A stretch of 22,813 nucleotides of DNA. Source: Cyanobium gracile_A. GTDB lineage: Bacteria > Cyanobacteriota > Cyanobacteriia > PCC-6307 > Cyanobiaceae. Under the pieces are notes generated by a model that was given only the letters and a program-made list of their open reading frames with translations, searched no databases and had not been told where the DNA came from. Below are positions 8,877 through 17,256 of the stretch, one piece after another. The stretch covers positions 1-22,813 of the forward strand of contig NZ_JAYGHY010000048.1 of assembly GCF_034931305.1 (NCBI RefSeq). The letters run 5' to 3'. The translations under genes were made by a program, and so were the position numbers. Numbering within the stretch: the first letter of the stretch is position 1; every line of letters starts with the position of its first letter.

Positions 8877-9687
8877 GGGGGTAGGCGCCGAACAGGGCCA
8901 GATGCTCACAGAGGGGGGTCAGATCGGCGATGGCCCCCTCCAGCGGGGCGGCGCCCTCAGGAAGCTCGAGATCGACGAAGAAGATGTACTCGCCCATTTC
9001 CCGCTTGGAGGGGCGCGACTCAATGCGGCTCATGTTCAGCCCCTGCCGGGCGAAACAGCCCAGCGACTCCAGCAGGGCCCCGGGGCGGTTGGAGTGGAGC
9101 GAGAACGCCACGCTGGCGTAGGGACCCCGTTGGGAGCGTTCCCCGCGCCGGAGCAACAGAAAGCGGGTGCAGTTGCCGGGTACGTCGTTGATCGGGTAGG
9201 CCAGCACCTGCAGGCCATGCTCGGCGGCCGCCTCCACCGAGGCGATGGCGCCCCGGAAGCGGCTGCCCCGCACCAATCGCGCCGCCTCTGCGGTGGAGCT
9301 GGTGGGCAGCTGCAGAGCCTGGGGCAGCTGTTCCCCCAGCCACAGGCTGCACTGGGCCAGAGCCTGGGGGTGGGAGAGCACCTCACTGATCCCCTCCAGC
9401 GGACCACTGCCCACCAGGGCATGGCGGATGGGCAACACCAGGGCCCGGGCCACCGCCAGGTCCGGGTGCTCCCAAAGGGCGTCCAGACAGCTGGTGACAC
9501 CGCCTTCGACGGAGTTCTCCACCGGCACCACCGCCAGGTCGCAATCCCCGTCGGCCAGGGCCCGGATCACGACGCGGATGCCCTGCTGGGGCACGAACTC
9601 GACGCCCTCCAGGCCCTCCAGGCCCGCCAGTCGCTGCGCCGCCTGCTCGCCGTAGGTGCCGACGGGACCGAGAAAGGCAAGACGCAT
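8842..9687 (-). CDS. pheA: Prephenate dehydratase
   Basis: The 281-residue monofunctional enzyme converts prephenate to phenylpyruvate in phenylalanine synthesis. It begins MRLAFLGPVGTYGEQAA, has the catalytic-domain segment VVPVENSVEGGV (53-64), and the TRF motif (174-176) that carries the catalytic Thr. A C-terminal ACT regulatory domain (about 193-272) has GALL and ESRP, the phenylalanine-binding elements, so feedback inhibition by phenylalanine is expected. The frame continues upstream to 9744, but ATG 9687 gives the family N-terminus. It is divergent from the DUF1997 gene, and its 3' end overlaps the convergent methyltransferase gene by 35 nt. Confidence 0.95.
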   Translation of the reverse strand: MRLAFLGPVGTYGEQAAQRLAGLEGLEGVEFVPQQGIRVVIRALADGDCDLAVVPVENSVEGGVTSCLDALWEHPDLAVARALVLPIRHALVGSGPLEGISEVLSHPQALAQCSLWLGEQLPQALQLPTSSTAEAARLVRGSRFRGAIASVEAAAEHGLQVLAYPINDVPGNCTRFLLLRRGERSQRGPYASVAFSLHSNRPGALLESLGCFARQGLNMSRIESRPSKREMGEYIFFVDLELPEGAAPLEGAIADLTPLCEHLALFGAYPLSNLAVEEKAP

Positions 9688-9719
9688 GGCGGGGGGCGCT
9701 CTGAGGTGATCGGTAGGAT

Positions 9720-9745
9720 CATGGCCTGCCGGCCCGCAGGCCATG
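9720..9745. promoter_or_regulatory. Perfect 10-bp inverted repeat over the DUF1997 start codon
   Basis: CATGGCCTGC (9720-9729) is exactly complementary in reverse to GCAGGCCATG (9736-9745), with a 6-nt spacer. The right arm includes the ATG of the DUF1997 gene (9743-9745). It lies in the 55-nt gap between divergent pheA and DUF1997. It could be an operator for a dimeric regulator of either gene, or an mRNA hairpin hiding the DUF1997 start. The dyad is directly visible; its role is inferred. Confidence 0.5.
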
Positions 9746-10255
9746 TCTCTGGCCTTCAGCGCCAGCCAGCAACTTGACCTTCCTGTGGTCAGTGAAGCGG
9801 ACCGTCTGCCCGCCTACCTGGACGACGAGCAGCGGGTGGTGCAGGCCCTGCTCGACCCGAAGCAGCTCGAACCCCTCGGCCCGGGCCGCTACCGCTACAC
9901 GGTGAGCCAGGTGAAGGTGTTCCAGCTCCGGATCCAGCCCGTGGTGGAGCTGCAGGTCGTGCGCCGCAACGGGCGGCTGGAGCTGGAGGCCCTCGACTGC
10001 CAGCTCGAGGGGCTGGGACTGGTGGAGGATTTCCGCCTTGGCCTCTGCTCCTGGCTTGCCGCGGCCGACGGCGGCCTCACCGGCGAAGCCAGCCTCTCGG
10101 TGACGGTGAGCCGCCCCACCCTCCTGCAACTGATCCCCCCCAAGGTGCTGGAGGCCACCGGCCGCTCGGTGCTCGGCGGCATCCTGCTGGGCATCAGGAC
10201 CCGGGTGAGTCACCAGCTGCTGGGGGACTTCCAGCGCTGGTGCCGATCGAGCTGA
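9743..10255 (+). CDS. DUF1997 family protein
   Basis: The 170-residue protein resembles the DUF1997 family of cyanobacteria and plants: LPAYLDDEQRVVQALLDPKQLEPLGPGRYRYTV near the N-terminus, then a beta-rich core and a helical C-terminus with HQLLGDFQRWC. The fold is thought to be lipid-binding-like (START/SRPBCC-like), but no function is established to my knowledge. ATG 9743 lies inside an inverted repeat. Its 3' end overlaps the end of rnhB on the opposite strand by 62 nt. No membrane segment or signal peptide is seen. Confidence 0.72.
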   Translation: MSLAFSASQQLDLPVVSEADRLPAYLDDEQRVVQALLDPKQLEPLGPGRYRYTVSQVKVFQLRIQPVVELQVVRRNGRLELEALDCQLEGLGLVEDFRLGLCSWLAAADGGLTGEASLSVTVSRPTLLQLIPPKVLEATGRSVLGGILLGIRTRVSHQLLGDFQRWCRSS

Positions 10256-10919
10256 GAAAGCTGCGGCGGTGCAGGGGGCTGGGACCCAGCCGCAGGATCG
10301 CCTCCCGATGCTGGCGCGTCCCATAGCCGGCATGGCGCTCCAGTCCGTAGCCGGGATGGCGCAGGGCCAGACGAGCCAGCAGGGCATCCCGTTCCTGCTT
10401 GGCCAGCACGCTGGCGGCGGCGATCGCCGCGCAACGGCCATCACCCCGCACCAGGGTGGTCTGGGGTCCGGGCCACGGCCTCAGGGGCAGCACCCCATCC
10501 ACCAGCAGCAGCAGGGGCGGGCGGGGCAGCCGTTGCAACGCCCGCAGCATCGCCCATTCGGTGGCCAGACGCAGTCCCCAGCGGTCGATTTCGCTGGCGC
10601 TGGCCTGCCCCAGGGCCCAGGCCAGCGCGTGCTGCCGCAGCAGGGGAACCAGGGCCTGCCGGCGTCTGGCAGAGAGGGTCTTGCTGTCGTTCAGACCCGC
10701 CGCCACCAGGGGACCGAGGGCCGCCGCCGGCAGCACCACGGCCGCCGCGAACACAGGCCCGAACAGGCTGCCCCGGCCGACTTCGTCGACCCCGGCGCAG
10801 GAGGAAGGATCGAGCCCTCCCCAGACCGAAGCGTCGGGGCTCCCGAGGGCGTCCGGACCGTGCGGATCAGTCCGAGGCAGAGGAACGGCGCCGGCGACGA
10901 CGCGGTTCGCCGGCCTCAC
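10194..10919 (-). CDS. rnhB: Ribonuclease HII
   Basis: RNase HII cleaves the RNA strand of RNA-DNA hybrids and single ribonucleotides embedded in DNA. The signature GVDEVGRGSLFGP is at 43-55, LNDSKTLS at 76-83, LLLVDG ending at Asp141-Gly142, and GDGRCAAIAAASVLAKQERD at 159-178. The likely metal ligands are Asp45, Glu46, Asp141 and Asp178. The only usual start codon before the signature is GTG 10919, giving 241 residues and a 53-nt overlap with the end of rne in another frame. The first 40 residues are low-complexity and poorly conserved. The 3' end overlaps the DUF1997 gene by 62 nt. It is probably translated from the rne transcript. Confidence 0.93.
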   Translation of the reverse strand: MRPANRVVAGAVPLPRTDPHGPDALGSPDASVWGGLDPSSCAGVDEVGRGSLFGPVFAAAVVLPAAALGPLVAAGLNDSKTLSARRRQALVPLLRQHALAWALGQASASEIDRWGLRLATEWAMLRALQRLPRPPLLLLVDGVLPLRPWPGPQTTLVRGDGRCAAIAAASVLAKQERDALLARLALRHPGYGLERHAGYGTRQHREAILRLGPSPLHRRSFLSSIGTSAGSPPAAGDSPGS

Positions 10920-12885
10920 CGGCGGCCGCCGAGGCGGCCACCGGAACCGGGGCCGCGACCGGTGAGGCCCTGCCAGGGGAACGACGGCTGGGCAGCGCCA
11001 CGCTGACGAGCTCAGCGGGCTCGGCGACGGCTTCGGATTCGAACGGTGCCGGGGTGATCTCCAGGATGGGAATCACCTCGTGGTGATCGGGGGCCTCTGA
11101 GGCGACGGAGACGTCAGGGGCTTCGGGGGCGTCGAAGACCTCGGCAGCCTCCGTGGCTTCGCCGGAACCATTGCGGCCTTCGCCGTTCCTGCCGCGCCGG
11201 CGGCGACGGGAGCCGCTGGCGGCCAGCTGCTGGCGGGCTTCCTCGATCACGGCCTCCGGATCAGCGTCCGGGCGAACGACGCGCACCATCAGGCTCTCCC
11301 CCGTGGGGATCGGATCCAGCAAGAGCGCCGGACTCAGGCCCATCCAGCCGTAGACCAGCTCCTGCTCCGCGTCCATCGGCACGGCCAGCACTTCGGGCTC
11401 CTGGCGACGCTGGGGTGCATCGGTGGAGGGGGGGGTCTCCTGGGGGACAGGCACGGAGGCGGCACCGTTGCCAACCCCCTCGGAGAACCCACTCGCCGCC
11501 GGGGCCTCAGCCCCATCGGAACCGCGGCCGCCACGACCGCCGCGCCGACGACGACCACTGCCGCCGACCTCAGCACCGCCATTGGCGGGGCTGGCCACTT
11601 CCGCCCGGGCCGAAGCCGCCGAGCGCACCAGACCGGAGACCGTGGCCAGAGGCTGGAGGGTGTCCTTACCGGGAAGCACGGCCACATGGCCCAGGCCCCC
11701 ACAACTGGGGCAGGCCCGGCCAAACAGTTCGTAGATGTTCTGACCCTGGCGCTTGCGGGTCAGCTCGACCAGGCCGAGTTCGGTGAGCTGGGCAATCTGG
11801 GGACGGGCCGTGTCGTCGCGGGAGGCCTGGGTGAAGTGCTCGAGCAGCTGCAGCTGGTCGCGCCGGGACTCCATGTCGATGAAGTCGATGATCACCACGC
11901 CGCCGATGTTGCGCAGCTTCAGCTGGCGGGCGATCTCCACCGCCGCCTCGCAGTTGGTCCACAGCACCGTCTCGCGGGCGTTGGCCGAGCGGGTGAACGA
12001 TCCGGAATTGACGTCGATGACCGTCAGGGCCTCGGTGGGCTCGATGATCACGTAGCCGCCGGAGGGGAGGTCAACCCGGGGCTTGAGGGCATCGCGGATG
12101 GCCGCGTTGACCCGGTAGTGCTCCAGGATATCGGTGGATTCGCCGTGGTGCTCCACCAGGAGATTGGCCTGGTCGGAGCCGAGGAACGCATTGACCCGCG
12201 CCACCGCATCGGCGCTGTCGACCACCACCCGCAGCACCTCAGGGCTGTAGAGGTCGCGCAGCACCCGATGGATGAAGTCCTCATCGCGGTTGAGCAGCAC
12301 CGGCGGCGATGCCGTCTCGGCCGCCTGCTGAATCGACTCCCACTGACGCAGCAGACCCTCAAGGTCATCGATCAGCATGTCTTCGCTGACGTCCTCGGCC
12401 TCGGTGCGGATCAGCAGGCCGGCACCGGGGGGCTTGATCAGCACACCAAGGGCCCGCAGCCGGTTGCGCTCGTTTTCTCCGTTGATGCGCCGGGAGATGT
12501 TGACCCCCTGGCCGTGGGGCTGCAGCACCAGGAAGCGGCCTGGCAGGGAAAGGTTGCCGGTGAGGCGCGGACCCTTGGTGCCCGTGGGCTCCTTCATCAC
12601 CTGGACGAGCACCTTCTGTCTGGGCTCGAGCAGCTCGGTGATGCCGGCACCGCCCTTCCTCAGCCGCAGGGGCCCGAGGTCGGTGATGTGGATGAAGCCA
12701 TTCTTCTCGCTTTCTCCGATGTTGACGAACGCTGCATCGATCCCGGGCAACACGTTTTCAACGGTGCCGAGGTAGACGTCGCCGATCTGATAGCGACCCT
12801 GGGCGACGATCAGTTCATCGACGCGTTCGTCGTTGAGCACTGCGGCGATCCGCAACTGCTCAGCGATGACGATCTGCTGGGGCAT
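10867..12885 (-). CDS. rne: Ribonuclease E/G, cyanobacterial type
   Basis: The 672-residue endoribonuclease is the core of the RNA decay machinery. An S1 domain is near residues 35-115 (YQIGDVYLGTVENVLPGIDAAFVNIG). The catalytic DNase I-like region carries VIDVNSGSF with Asp291 and VIIDFIDM with Asp334, the counterparts of E. coli Asp303 and Asp346. The Zn-link is CPSC (Cys392, Cys395). The non-catalytic tail is rich in Ala, Gly and Pro and has two basic tracts. It ends in RRRRRRSSA (662-670), which matches the nonapeptide reported to bind PNPase in cyanobacteria. ATG 12885 gives the family N-terminus MPQQIVIAEQLRIAAVL; the in-frame extension upstream is not conserved. A long structured leader precedes it. 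Confidence 0.96.
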   Translation of the reverse strand: MPQQIVIAEQLRIAAVLNDERVDELIVAQGRYQIGDVYLGTVENVLPGIDAAFVNIGESEKNGFIHITDLGPLRLRKGGAGITELLEPRQKVLVQVMKEPTGTKGPRLTGNLSLPGRFLVLQPHGQGVNISRRINGENERNRLRALGVLIKPPGAGLLIRTEAEDVSEDMLIDDLEGLLRQWESIQQAAETASPPVLLNRDEDFIHRVLRDLYSPEVLRVVVDSADAVARVNAFLGSDQANLLVEHHGESTDILEHYRVNAAIRDALKPRVDLPSGGYVIIEPTEALTVIDVNSGSFTRSANARETVLWTNCEAAVEIARQLKLRNIGGVVIIDFIDMESRRDQLQLLEHFTQASRDDTARPQIAQLTELGLVELTRKRQGQNIYELFGRACPSCGGLGHVAVLPGKDTLQPLATVSGLVRSAASARAEVASPANGGAEVGGSGRRRRGGRGGRGSDGAEAPAASGFSEGVGNGAASVPVPQETPPSTDAPQRRQEPEVLAVPMDAEQELVYGWMGLSPALLLDPIPTGESLMVRVVRPDADPEAVIEEARQQLAASGSRRRRRGRNGEGRNGSGEATEAAEVFDAPEAPDVSVASEAPDHHEVIPILEITPAPFESEAVAEPAELVSVALPSRRSPGRASPVAAPVPVAASAAAGEAGEPRRRRRRSSASD

Positions 12886-13261
12886 GGAAGAGGAGGTGGG
12901 CTCAGTGGAGCCCTGCCAAAGGGCAGGTGGAGGGAAGGAATCGGACGCCGACCGTGGCGGTCGCGCAGCCACTGGAGAGGAACAGACCGGACTCCGGTAA
13001 CCATGGAGTCGGCTGATTGCCTGGTACAAATCCCTGAAACCAGGGGTCTGAGAGGGGAAAAGACGTCGTCGGGCCGGCAGCGTGGCGGAAAGGATGGAGT
13101 CCCTTCCCGATGCGAAGCAACGAAGACCGAACCAAGCAGTGTTGACTTAAATCGCGCTTACGCGGAGGAGCTTCTAGAAAGCATCCCTGTTGCAGAAGCG
13201 TCTGGGCAGATCAGGCCGAAGGGGAGGATCCCTGCGATTCCTGTATCTGTCTAGGGCGAAC
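12886..13261 (-). promoter_or_regulatory. Gene-free rne leader with several hairpins
   Basis: This 376-nt gap between the radical SAM gene and rne holds no convincing gene. It contains at least five short perfect hairpins: 12898-12913 (6-bp arms, 4-nt loop), 12912-12927 (6-bp arms, 4-nt loop, sharing bases with the first), 12949-12963 (CGACCG/CGGTCG, 3-nt loop), 12990-13010 (6-bp arms, 9-nt loop) and 13032-13045 (5-bp arms, 4-nt loop). The last competes with an ACCAGG/CCTGGT pairing (13020-13044). RNase E genes in other bacteria carry long leaders through which the enzyme limits its own mRNA, so a similar element is plausible. I could not fix the promoter. Confidence 0.5.
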
Positions 13262-15907
13262 TTAGCATGCGTCCAGCAGGAGGCTTCGGCGCTGGACCGC
13301 CCCCAGCATCAGGGGCAGGCCCAGCGACTCGCCTAGCCAATGGCGCAGATGTTCGGGCCGCAGGCTGCGGCCCTGGGGATCCACGGCGGCCTCCAGATCC
13401 AGCACCATCCCTGCCTGCCCCGGAGCCTGGGCCTCCAGCGGCGCCGAGCGAAGATCCAGCAGGTAGGGGCGGCAGTCCCGCTGGCGGGGGCGGCCCTTCT
13501 TGTCCTGGTCCTGCCAGGGCAGGGCGGTGGCCTCCAGCAGCCCACCCATGGCAGCCGACCACTGGGACGGCACCGGAGCCGGCTGACCCGGCGAAGGCAG
13601 CAGGGCGATCCGCCAGTGGGCGGCGCGGATCTGCTGGGCCAGGCCGGGGGTCGCCAGGGGCACCGCCTGCACCGAGTGCAGCGTCAGCTCGGCACTGAGT
13701 TCCGCCTGGAGCCGCTGGCGGGCCGTCTCCGGATCGATCGGGGCGGCGAAGTCGAGGTCGAGCCACTCGCCCAGGCCCTCCACCCCCAGGGGCAGGGGCA
13801 GCGCCACCTGCAGCCGCGGCAGGGGGTGGAATCCGCCCGTGAAGCTCACCGGCAGGCCGCTGCGCCGCAGGGCTCGCTCCAGCAGCCGCAGCGTGTCCAG
13901 GTGGCTGATCAGGGCCAGGGAGCCGGTCTTGGCGAAGCCGAAGCGCAGCCGGCAGACCCTTTCGCTGGCCGGGGCCCGTGGCGGGATCGGCGGCGGAACC
14001 GGCGGCGGTGGGATCACCACGTTGTGGCCCAGCTCAGGGCCGCAGACGCCGCAGCTGCTGCAGCCCTCGAAGGAACAATCCGGCACCACAGTCGCCGCCA
14101 GGGCCCGGCGGAGGTCCTCCGCCAGCCAGGCCTTGTCAACACCGGAATCGATGTGGTCCCAGGGGAGGGGCTGGCGGCAGAAGGTCTCGAGATCACCGGT
14201 GGCGAAGGCCTCCGCCGCGCTCCAGCCGCCCATCTCCAGGGCGCGGTAGGAGCCCCCGAGGCCAGCCGCCTCGATGGCGCCGGTCCAGGCGGCATGGGTG
14301 CGCTCGGCCGATTCGAACCAGGCGTCCAGCCCGGCTCCCGCCCGCCAGGCCGCCTCGATCACCGGCGCCAACCGCCGGTCCCCCCGGCCGACGAAGTCCT
14401 CCACCGCCGACAGGCGCACGTCGGTGTAGTTCGTTTTGATGCCCCGCAGCGGGCGCAGGGCCTCGCGCAGCAGCTGCTGCCGGCGCCGGAACTCCGCCGT
14501 TGACACGCTGTGCCACTGGAACGGCGTGTGGGGCTTGGGGGTGAAGTTGCTGATCGTCAGGTTGAGCTGCAGCCGGCCCAGATCGCGGCACTGTTGCTGC
14601 AACGCCCGGCAGGTGTCGACGATGCCGAGCACATCGGCGTCGGTTTCGCCCGGCAGACCGATCATGAAATAGAGCTTCACCCGGGTGTAGCCGTTCTCCA
14701 TGGCGGTGCGGAGACCGCGCAGCAGTTCCGCATCCGTGAGCCCCTTGTTGACGATGTCGCGCAGGCGCTGGGTGCCGGCTTCGGGGGCGAAGGTGAGCCC
14801 GGCCCGGCGGGTGCCGCCGAGGATGTGGGCGATGGAGTTGTCGAAGCGGTCGACCCGCTGGCTGGGCAGGGTGAGGCTGACGTTGTGCTCCGCCAGCCGG
14901 TTGCGCAGCTCCACCCCCACCGCCGGCAGGGACAGGTAATCGCTGCAGCTCAGGGAGAGCAGGGAGAAGTCGCTGTAGCCGGTGCGGAGCATGCCCTCCT
15001 CCACCGCCTCGATGACCGCCTCGGGCTCCACATCCCGGGCCGGGCGCGTCAGCATTCCCGGTTGGCAGAAGCGGCAGCCGCGGGTGCAGCCGCGGCGGAT
15101 CTCAACGGTGAGCCGGTCGTGGACCGTTTCGATGTGGGGCACCAGGCCCATGGCGTAGTGGGGCATGGGGGTGGCGGTGCGCCGCTGGATCCGGGGGGCC
15201 AGGCCGGGTTCCAATGGCAACAGGCTGACCCCATCAGGCCCCGGCGCATACAAGGACGGGACGTAGACCCCCGGCACCTCGGCCAGATCCCGCAGCAGGG
15301 CCCGGCGGCCCAGGCCGGCGGCGCGGCCTTCGGCCACCACCAGGCCGATCTCGGGCAGCAGCTCCTCGCCGTCGCCCAGGGCCAGAAAATCGAAGAACGG
15401 CGCGAAGGGCTCGGGGTTGCCGGTGGCCGTGGGCCCACCGGCGAAGATCAGCGGCGGTGCCGCCGGATCGTCCAGGGGCAGGTCGCCCCGGTCGGCAGCG
15501 CGGATCGGGATGCCGGCCAGATCCAGCATCTCGAGAATGTTGGTGCCGCCGAGTTCGTAGCTGAGGCTGAAACCAAGGATGTCGAAAGCCGCCAGGGGCC
15601 GGTGGCTTTCCACCGCGAACAGGGGCGCGTTCCGCTGCCGCAGCCGGGCCGCCAGATCGGGCGCCGGCAGGTAGGCGCGATCGCAGAGCTGGCCAGGGAC
15701 GGCGTTGAGGATGGAATAGAGCAGCACGTGGCCGAGGTTGCTGGCGCCGACCTCGTAGACCTCCGGATAGGTGAGGGCCCAGTGCACGCGGGCGGCCGAC
15801 CAGTCGCGGGGCTCCACCCCCCGCTCGTTGCCCAGATAGCGGGCCGGGCGGGAGATGCTGCTGTCCACCAGCGCGGCGAAGTCGATCGGCGCAACGGTCA
15901 AGGCCAT
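13262..15907 (-). CDS. Radical SAM protein with fused DUF2344 domain (TIGR03960-type)
   Basis: The 881-residue protein has an N-terminal cobalamin-binding-like region (about 1-230) with LTYPEVYEVGASNLGHVLLY and SLSYELGGTNILEMLDLAGIP. A radical SAM core has Cys274, Cys278 and Cys281 (RGCTRGCRFC). A second Cys cluster is at 611-622 (CSFEGCSSCGVC), after a Pro-rich segment follows the C-terminal DUF2344 domain (about 650-860) with RLRFGFAKTGSLALISHLD and FTGGFHPLPRLQVALPLPLG. It matches the family I recall as TIGR03960, here fused to the 'radical SAM-linked' DUF2344 module. The reaction is unknown. Genes of this type often sit next to RNase E/G genes, as here. ATG 15907 gives the family N-terminus MALTVAPIDFAALV; the frame runs on upstream antisense to dapL, which is a shadow. 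Confidence 0.88.
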   Translation of the reverse strand: MALTVAPIDFAALVDSSISRPARYLGNERGVEPRDWSAARVHWALTYPEVYEVGASNLGHVLLYSILNAVPGQLCDRAYLPAPDLAARLRQRNAPLFAVESHRPLAAFDILGFSLSYELGGTNILEMLDLAGIPIRAADRGDLPLDDPAAPPLIFAGGPTATGNPEPFAPFFDFLALGDGEELLPEIGLVVAEGRAAGLGRRALLRDLAEVPGVYVPSLYAPGPDGVSLLPLEPGLAPRIQRRTATPMPHYAMGLVPHIETVHDRLTVEIRRGCTRGCRFCQPGMLTRPARDVEPEAVIEAVEEGMLRTGYSDFSLLSLSCSDYLSLPAVGVELRNRLAEHNVSLTLPSQRVDRFDNSIAHILGGTRRAGLTFAPEAGTQRLRDIVNKGLTDAELLRGLRTAMENGYTRVKLYFMIGLPGETDADVLGIVDTCRALQQQCRDLGRLQLNLTISNFTPKPHTPFQWHSVSTAEFRRRQQLLREALRPLRGIKTNYTDVRLSAVEDFVGRGDRRLAPVIEAAWRAGAGLDAWFESAERTHAAWTGAIEAAGLGGSYRALEMGGWSAAEAFATGDLETFCRQPLPWDHIDSGVDKAWLAEDLRRALAATVVPDCSFEGCSSCGVCGPELGHNVVIPPPPVPPPIPPRAPASERVCRLRFGFAKTGSLALISHLDTLRLLERALRRSGLPVSFTGGFHPLPRLQVALPLPLGVEGLGEWLDLDFAAPIDPETARQRLQAELSAELTLHSVQAVPLATPGLAQQIRAAHWRIALLPSPGQPAPVPSQWSAAMGGLLEATALPWQDQDKKGRPRQRDCRPYLLDLRSAPLEAQAPGQAGMVLDLEAAVDPQGRSLRPEHLRHWLGESLGLPLMLGAVQRRSLLLDAC

Positions 15908-16000
15908 GGCCTGCGGGCTGGAAACCGATGGTAGGCAGGCCGCACCGCGCCATAGGAAGATGCCGCCACGCCCAGCCGCTCCGCCTTCCGCTTCCCTCCC

Positions 16001-17227
16001 ATGGTTCAGGTCAACGACAGCTATCTCAAGCTCAAGGCGGGCTATCTGTTCCCCGAGATCGCCCGACGCGTCAAGGCCTTCAGTGAGGCCCATCCCGAGG
16101 CTCCCGTGATCCGCCTGGGCATCGGCGACGTCACCGAACCCCTGCCGGCGGCCTGCCGCGAGGCGATGAAGCAGGCGATCGAGGCCATGGGCACCCGGGA
16201 GGGCTTCCACGGCTACGGGCCCGAACAGGGCTACGCCTGGCTGCGAGAGGCCATCGCCCGCCACGACTTCCAGTCCCGCGGCTGCGAGGTGAGCGCCGAG
16301 GAGATCTTCATCTCCGACGGCTCCAAGTGCGACAGCAGCAACATCCTCGACATCCTCGGGGCCGGCAACCGCATCGCCGTCACCGATCCGGTCTACCCGG
16401 TGTACGTGGACAGCAACGTGATGGCGGGCCGCACCGGCGAGTCCGACGACGGCGGACGCTATGGCGGACTCACCTACCTGCCGATCACCGCAGCCAACGG
16501 TTTCGTCGCCCCGCTGCCCGAGCAGCCGGTCGACCTGATCTACCTCTGCTTCCCCAACAATCCCACCGGCGCCGTCGCCACCCGGGATCAGCTGCAGCAA
16601 TGGGTGGACTACGCCCTGGCCCACGACGCCCTGATCCTGTTCGACGCCGCCTACGAAGCGTTCATCACCGATCCTGAGCTGCCCCACTCCATCTACGAGA
16701 TCGAAGGGGCGCGACGCTGCGCGATCGAGTTCCGTTCCTTCTCCAAGAACGCCGGCTTCACCGGCACCCGCTGCGCCTTGACCGTGGTGCCCCGGGGGCT
16801 CACGGGCACCTCGGCCAGCGGCGAGGCCGTGGAGCTGTGGGGTCTGTGGAACCGGCGCCAGAGCACCAAGTTCAACGGGGTGAGCTACATCGTGCAGCGG
16901 GGGGCCGAGGCGGTGTACTCCCCGGAAGGCCAGGAGCAGGTGCGCGCCCTGGTTGGCTTCTACATGGAGAACGCGGCCATCATCCGCCGCGAACTGGCGG
17001 CCGCCGGGCTGCAGGTCTACGGCGGCGAGCAGGCCCCCTATGTGTGGATCAAAACCCCCGACGGACTGGACTCCTGGGGCTTTTTCGATCACCTGCTCGG
17101 CAAGGCCCATGTGGTGGGCACGCCTGGCAGCGGCTTCGGGGCCGCCGGGGAAGGCTATGTCCGCCTGTCGGCGTTCAACTCCCGCGCCAATGTCGACGAG
17201 GCGATGCGCCGGATCCGGGCTCTTTAG
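16001..17227 (+). CDS. dapL: LL-diaminopimelate aminotransferase
   Basis: The 408-residue class I/II PLP aminotransferase converts tetrahydrodipicolinate directly to LL-diaminopimelate with glutamate as amino donor. This is the short lysine/peptidoglycan route of cyanobacteria, plants and Chlamydia. The N-terminus is VNDSYLKLKAGYLFPEIARRV, with LGIGDVTEPLP and GFHGYGPEQGY. The PLP-binding Lys249 lies in SFSKNAGFTGTR, and CFPNNPTGA is the conserved Asn-Pro-Thr-Gly turn. Start ATG 16001 follows the pyrimidine-rich CGCTTCCCTCCC with no Shine-Dalgarno. It is divergent from the radical SAM gene (93-nt gap) and is followed closely by clpS and a CPBP gene. Confidence 0.97.
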   Translation: MVQVNDSYLKLKAGYLFPEIARRVKAFSEAHPEAPVIRLGIGDVTEPLPAACREAMKQAIEAMGTREGFHGYGPEQGYAWLREAIARHDFQSRGCEVSAEEIFISDGSKCDSSNILDILGAGNRIAVTDPVYPVYVDSNVMAGRTGESDDGGRYGGLTYLPITAANGFVAPLPEQPVDLIYLCFPNNPTGAVATRDQLQQWVDYALAHDALILFDAAYEAFITDPELPHSIYEIEGARRCAIEFRSFSKNAGFTGTRCALTVVPRGLTGTSASGEAVELWGLWNRRQSTKFNGVSYIVQRGAEAVYSPEGQEQVRALVGFYMENAAIIRRELAAAGLQVYGGEQAPYVWIKTPDGLDSWGFFDHLLGKAHVVGTPGSGFGAAGEGYVRLSAFNSRANVDEAMRRIRAL

Positions 17228-17256
17228 AGTTGGCCCCAATGAGGACCGGAGCGGCC

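Noticed and set aside
8821..9777. Plus-strand open frame opposite pheA
   Set aside because: Compositional shadow; pheA has catalytic TRF and ACT motifs on the other strand.
11686..13254. Plus-strand open frame of 522 codons opposite rne and its leader
   Set aside because: It mirrors the rne codons and shows no domain; the rne frame has full catalytic motifs.
10400..15700. GCGATCGC (HIP1) sites as a notable repeat family
   Set aside because: I saw only two clear copies (near 10421 and 15677), too few to call enrichment; HIP1 is common in other cyanobacteria.
15908..17239. In-frame upstream extension of the radical SAM gene, 444 codons opposite dapL
   Set aside because: The extension is antisense to dapL and has no homology; ATG 15907 gives the expected N-terminus.
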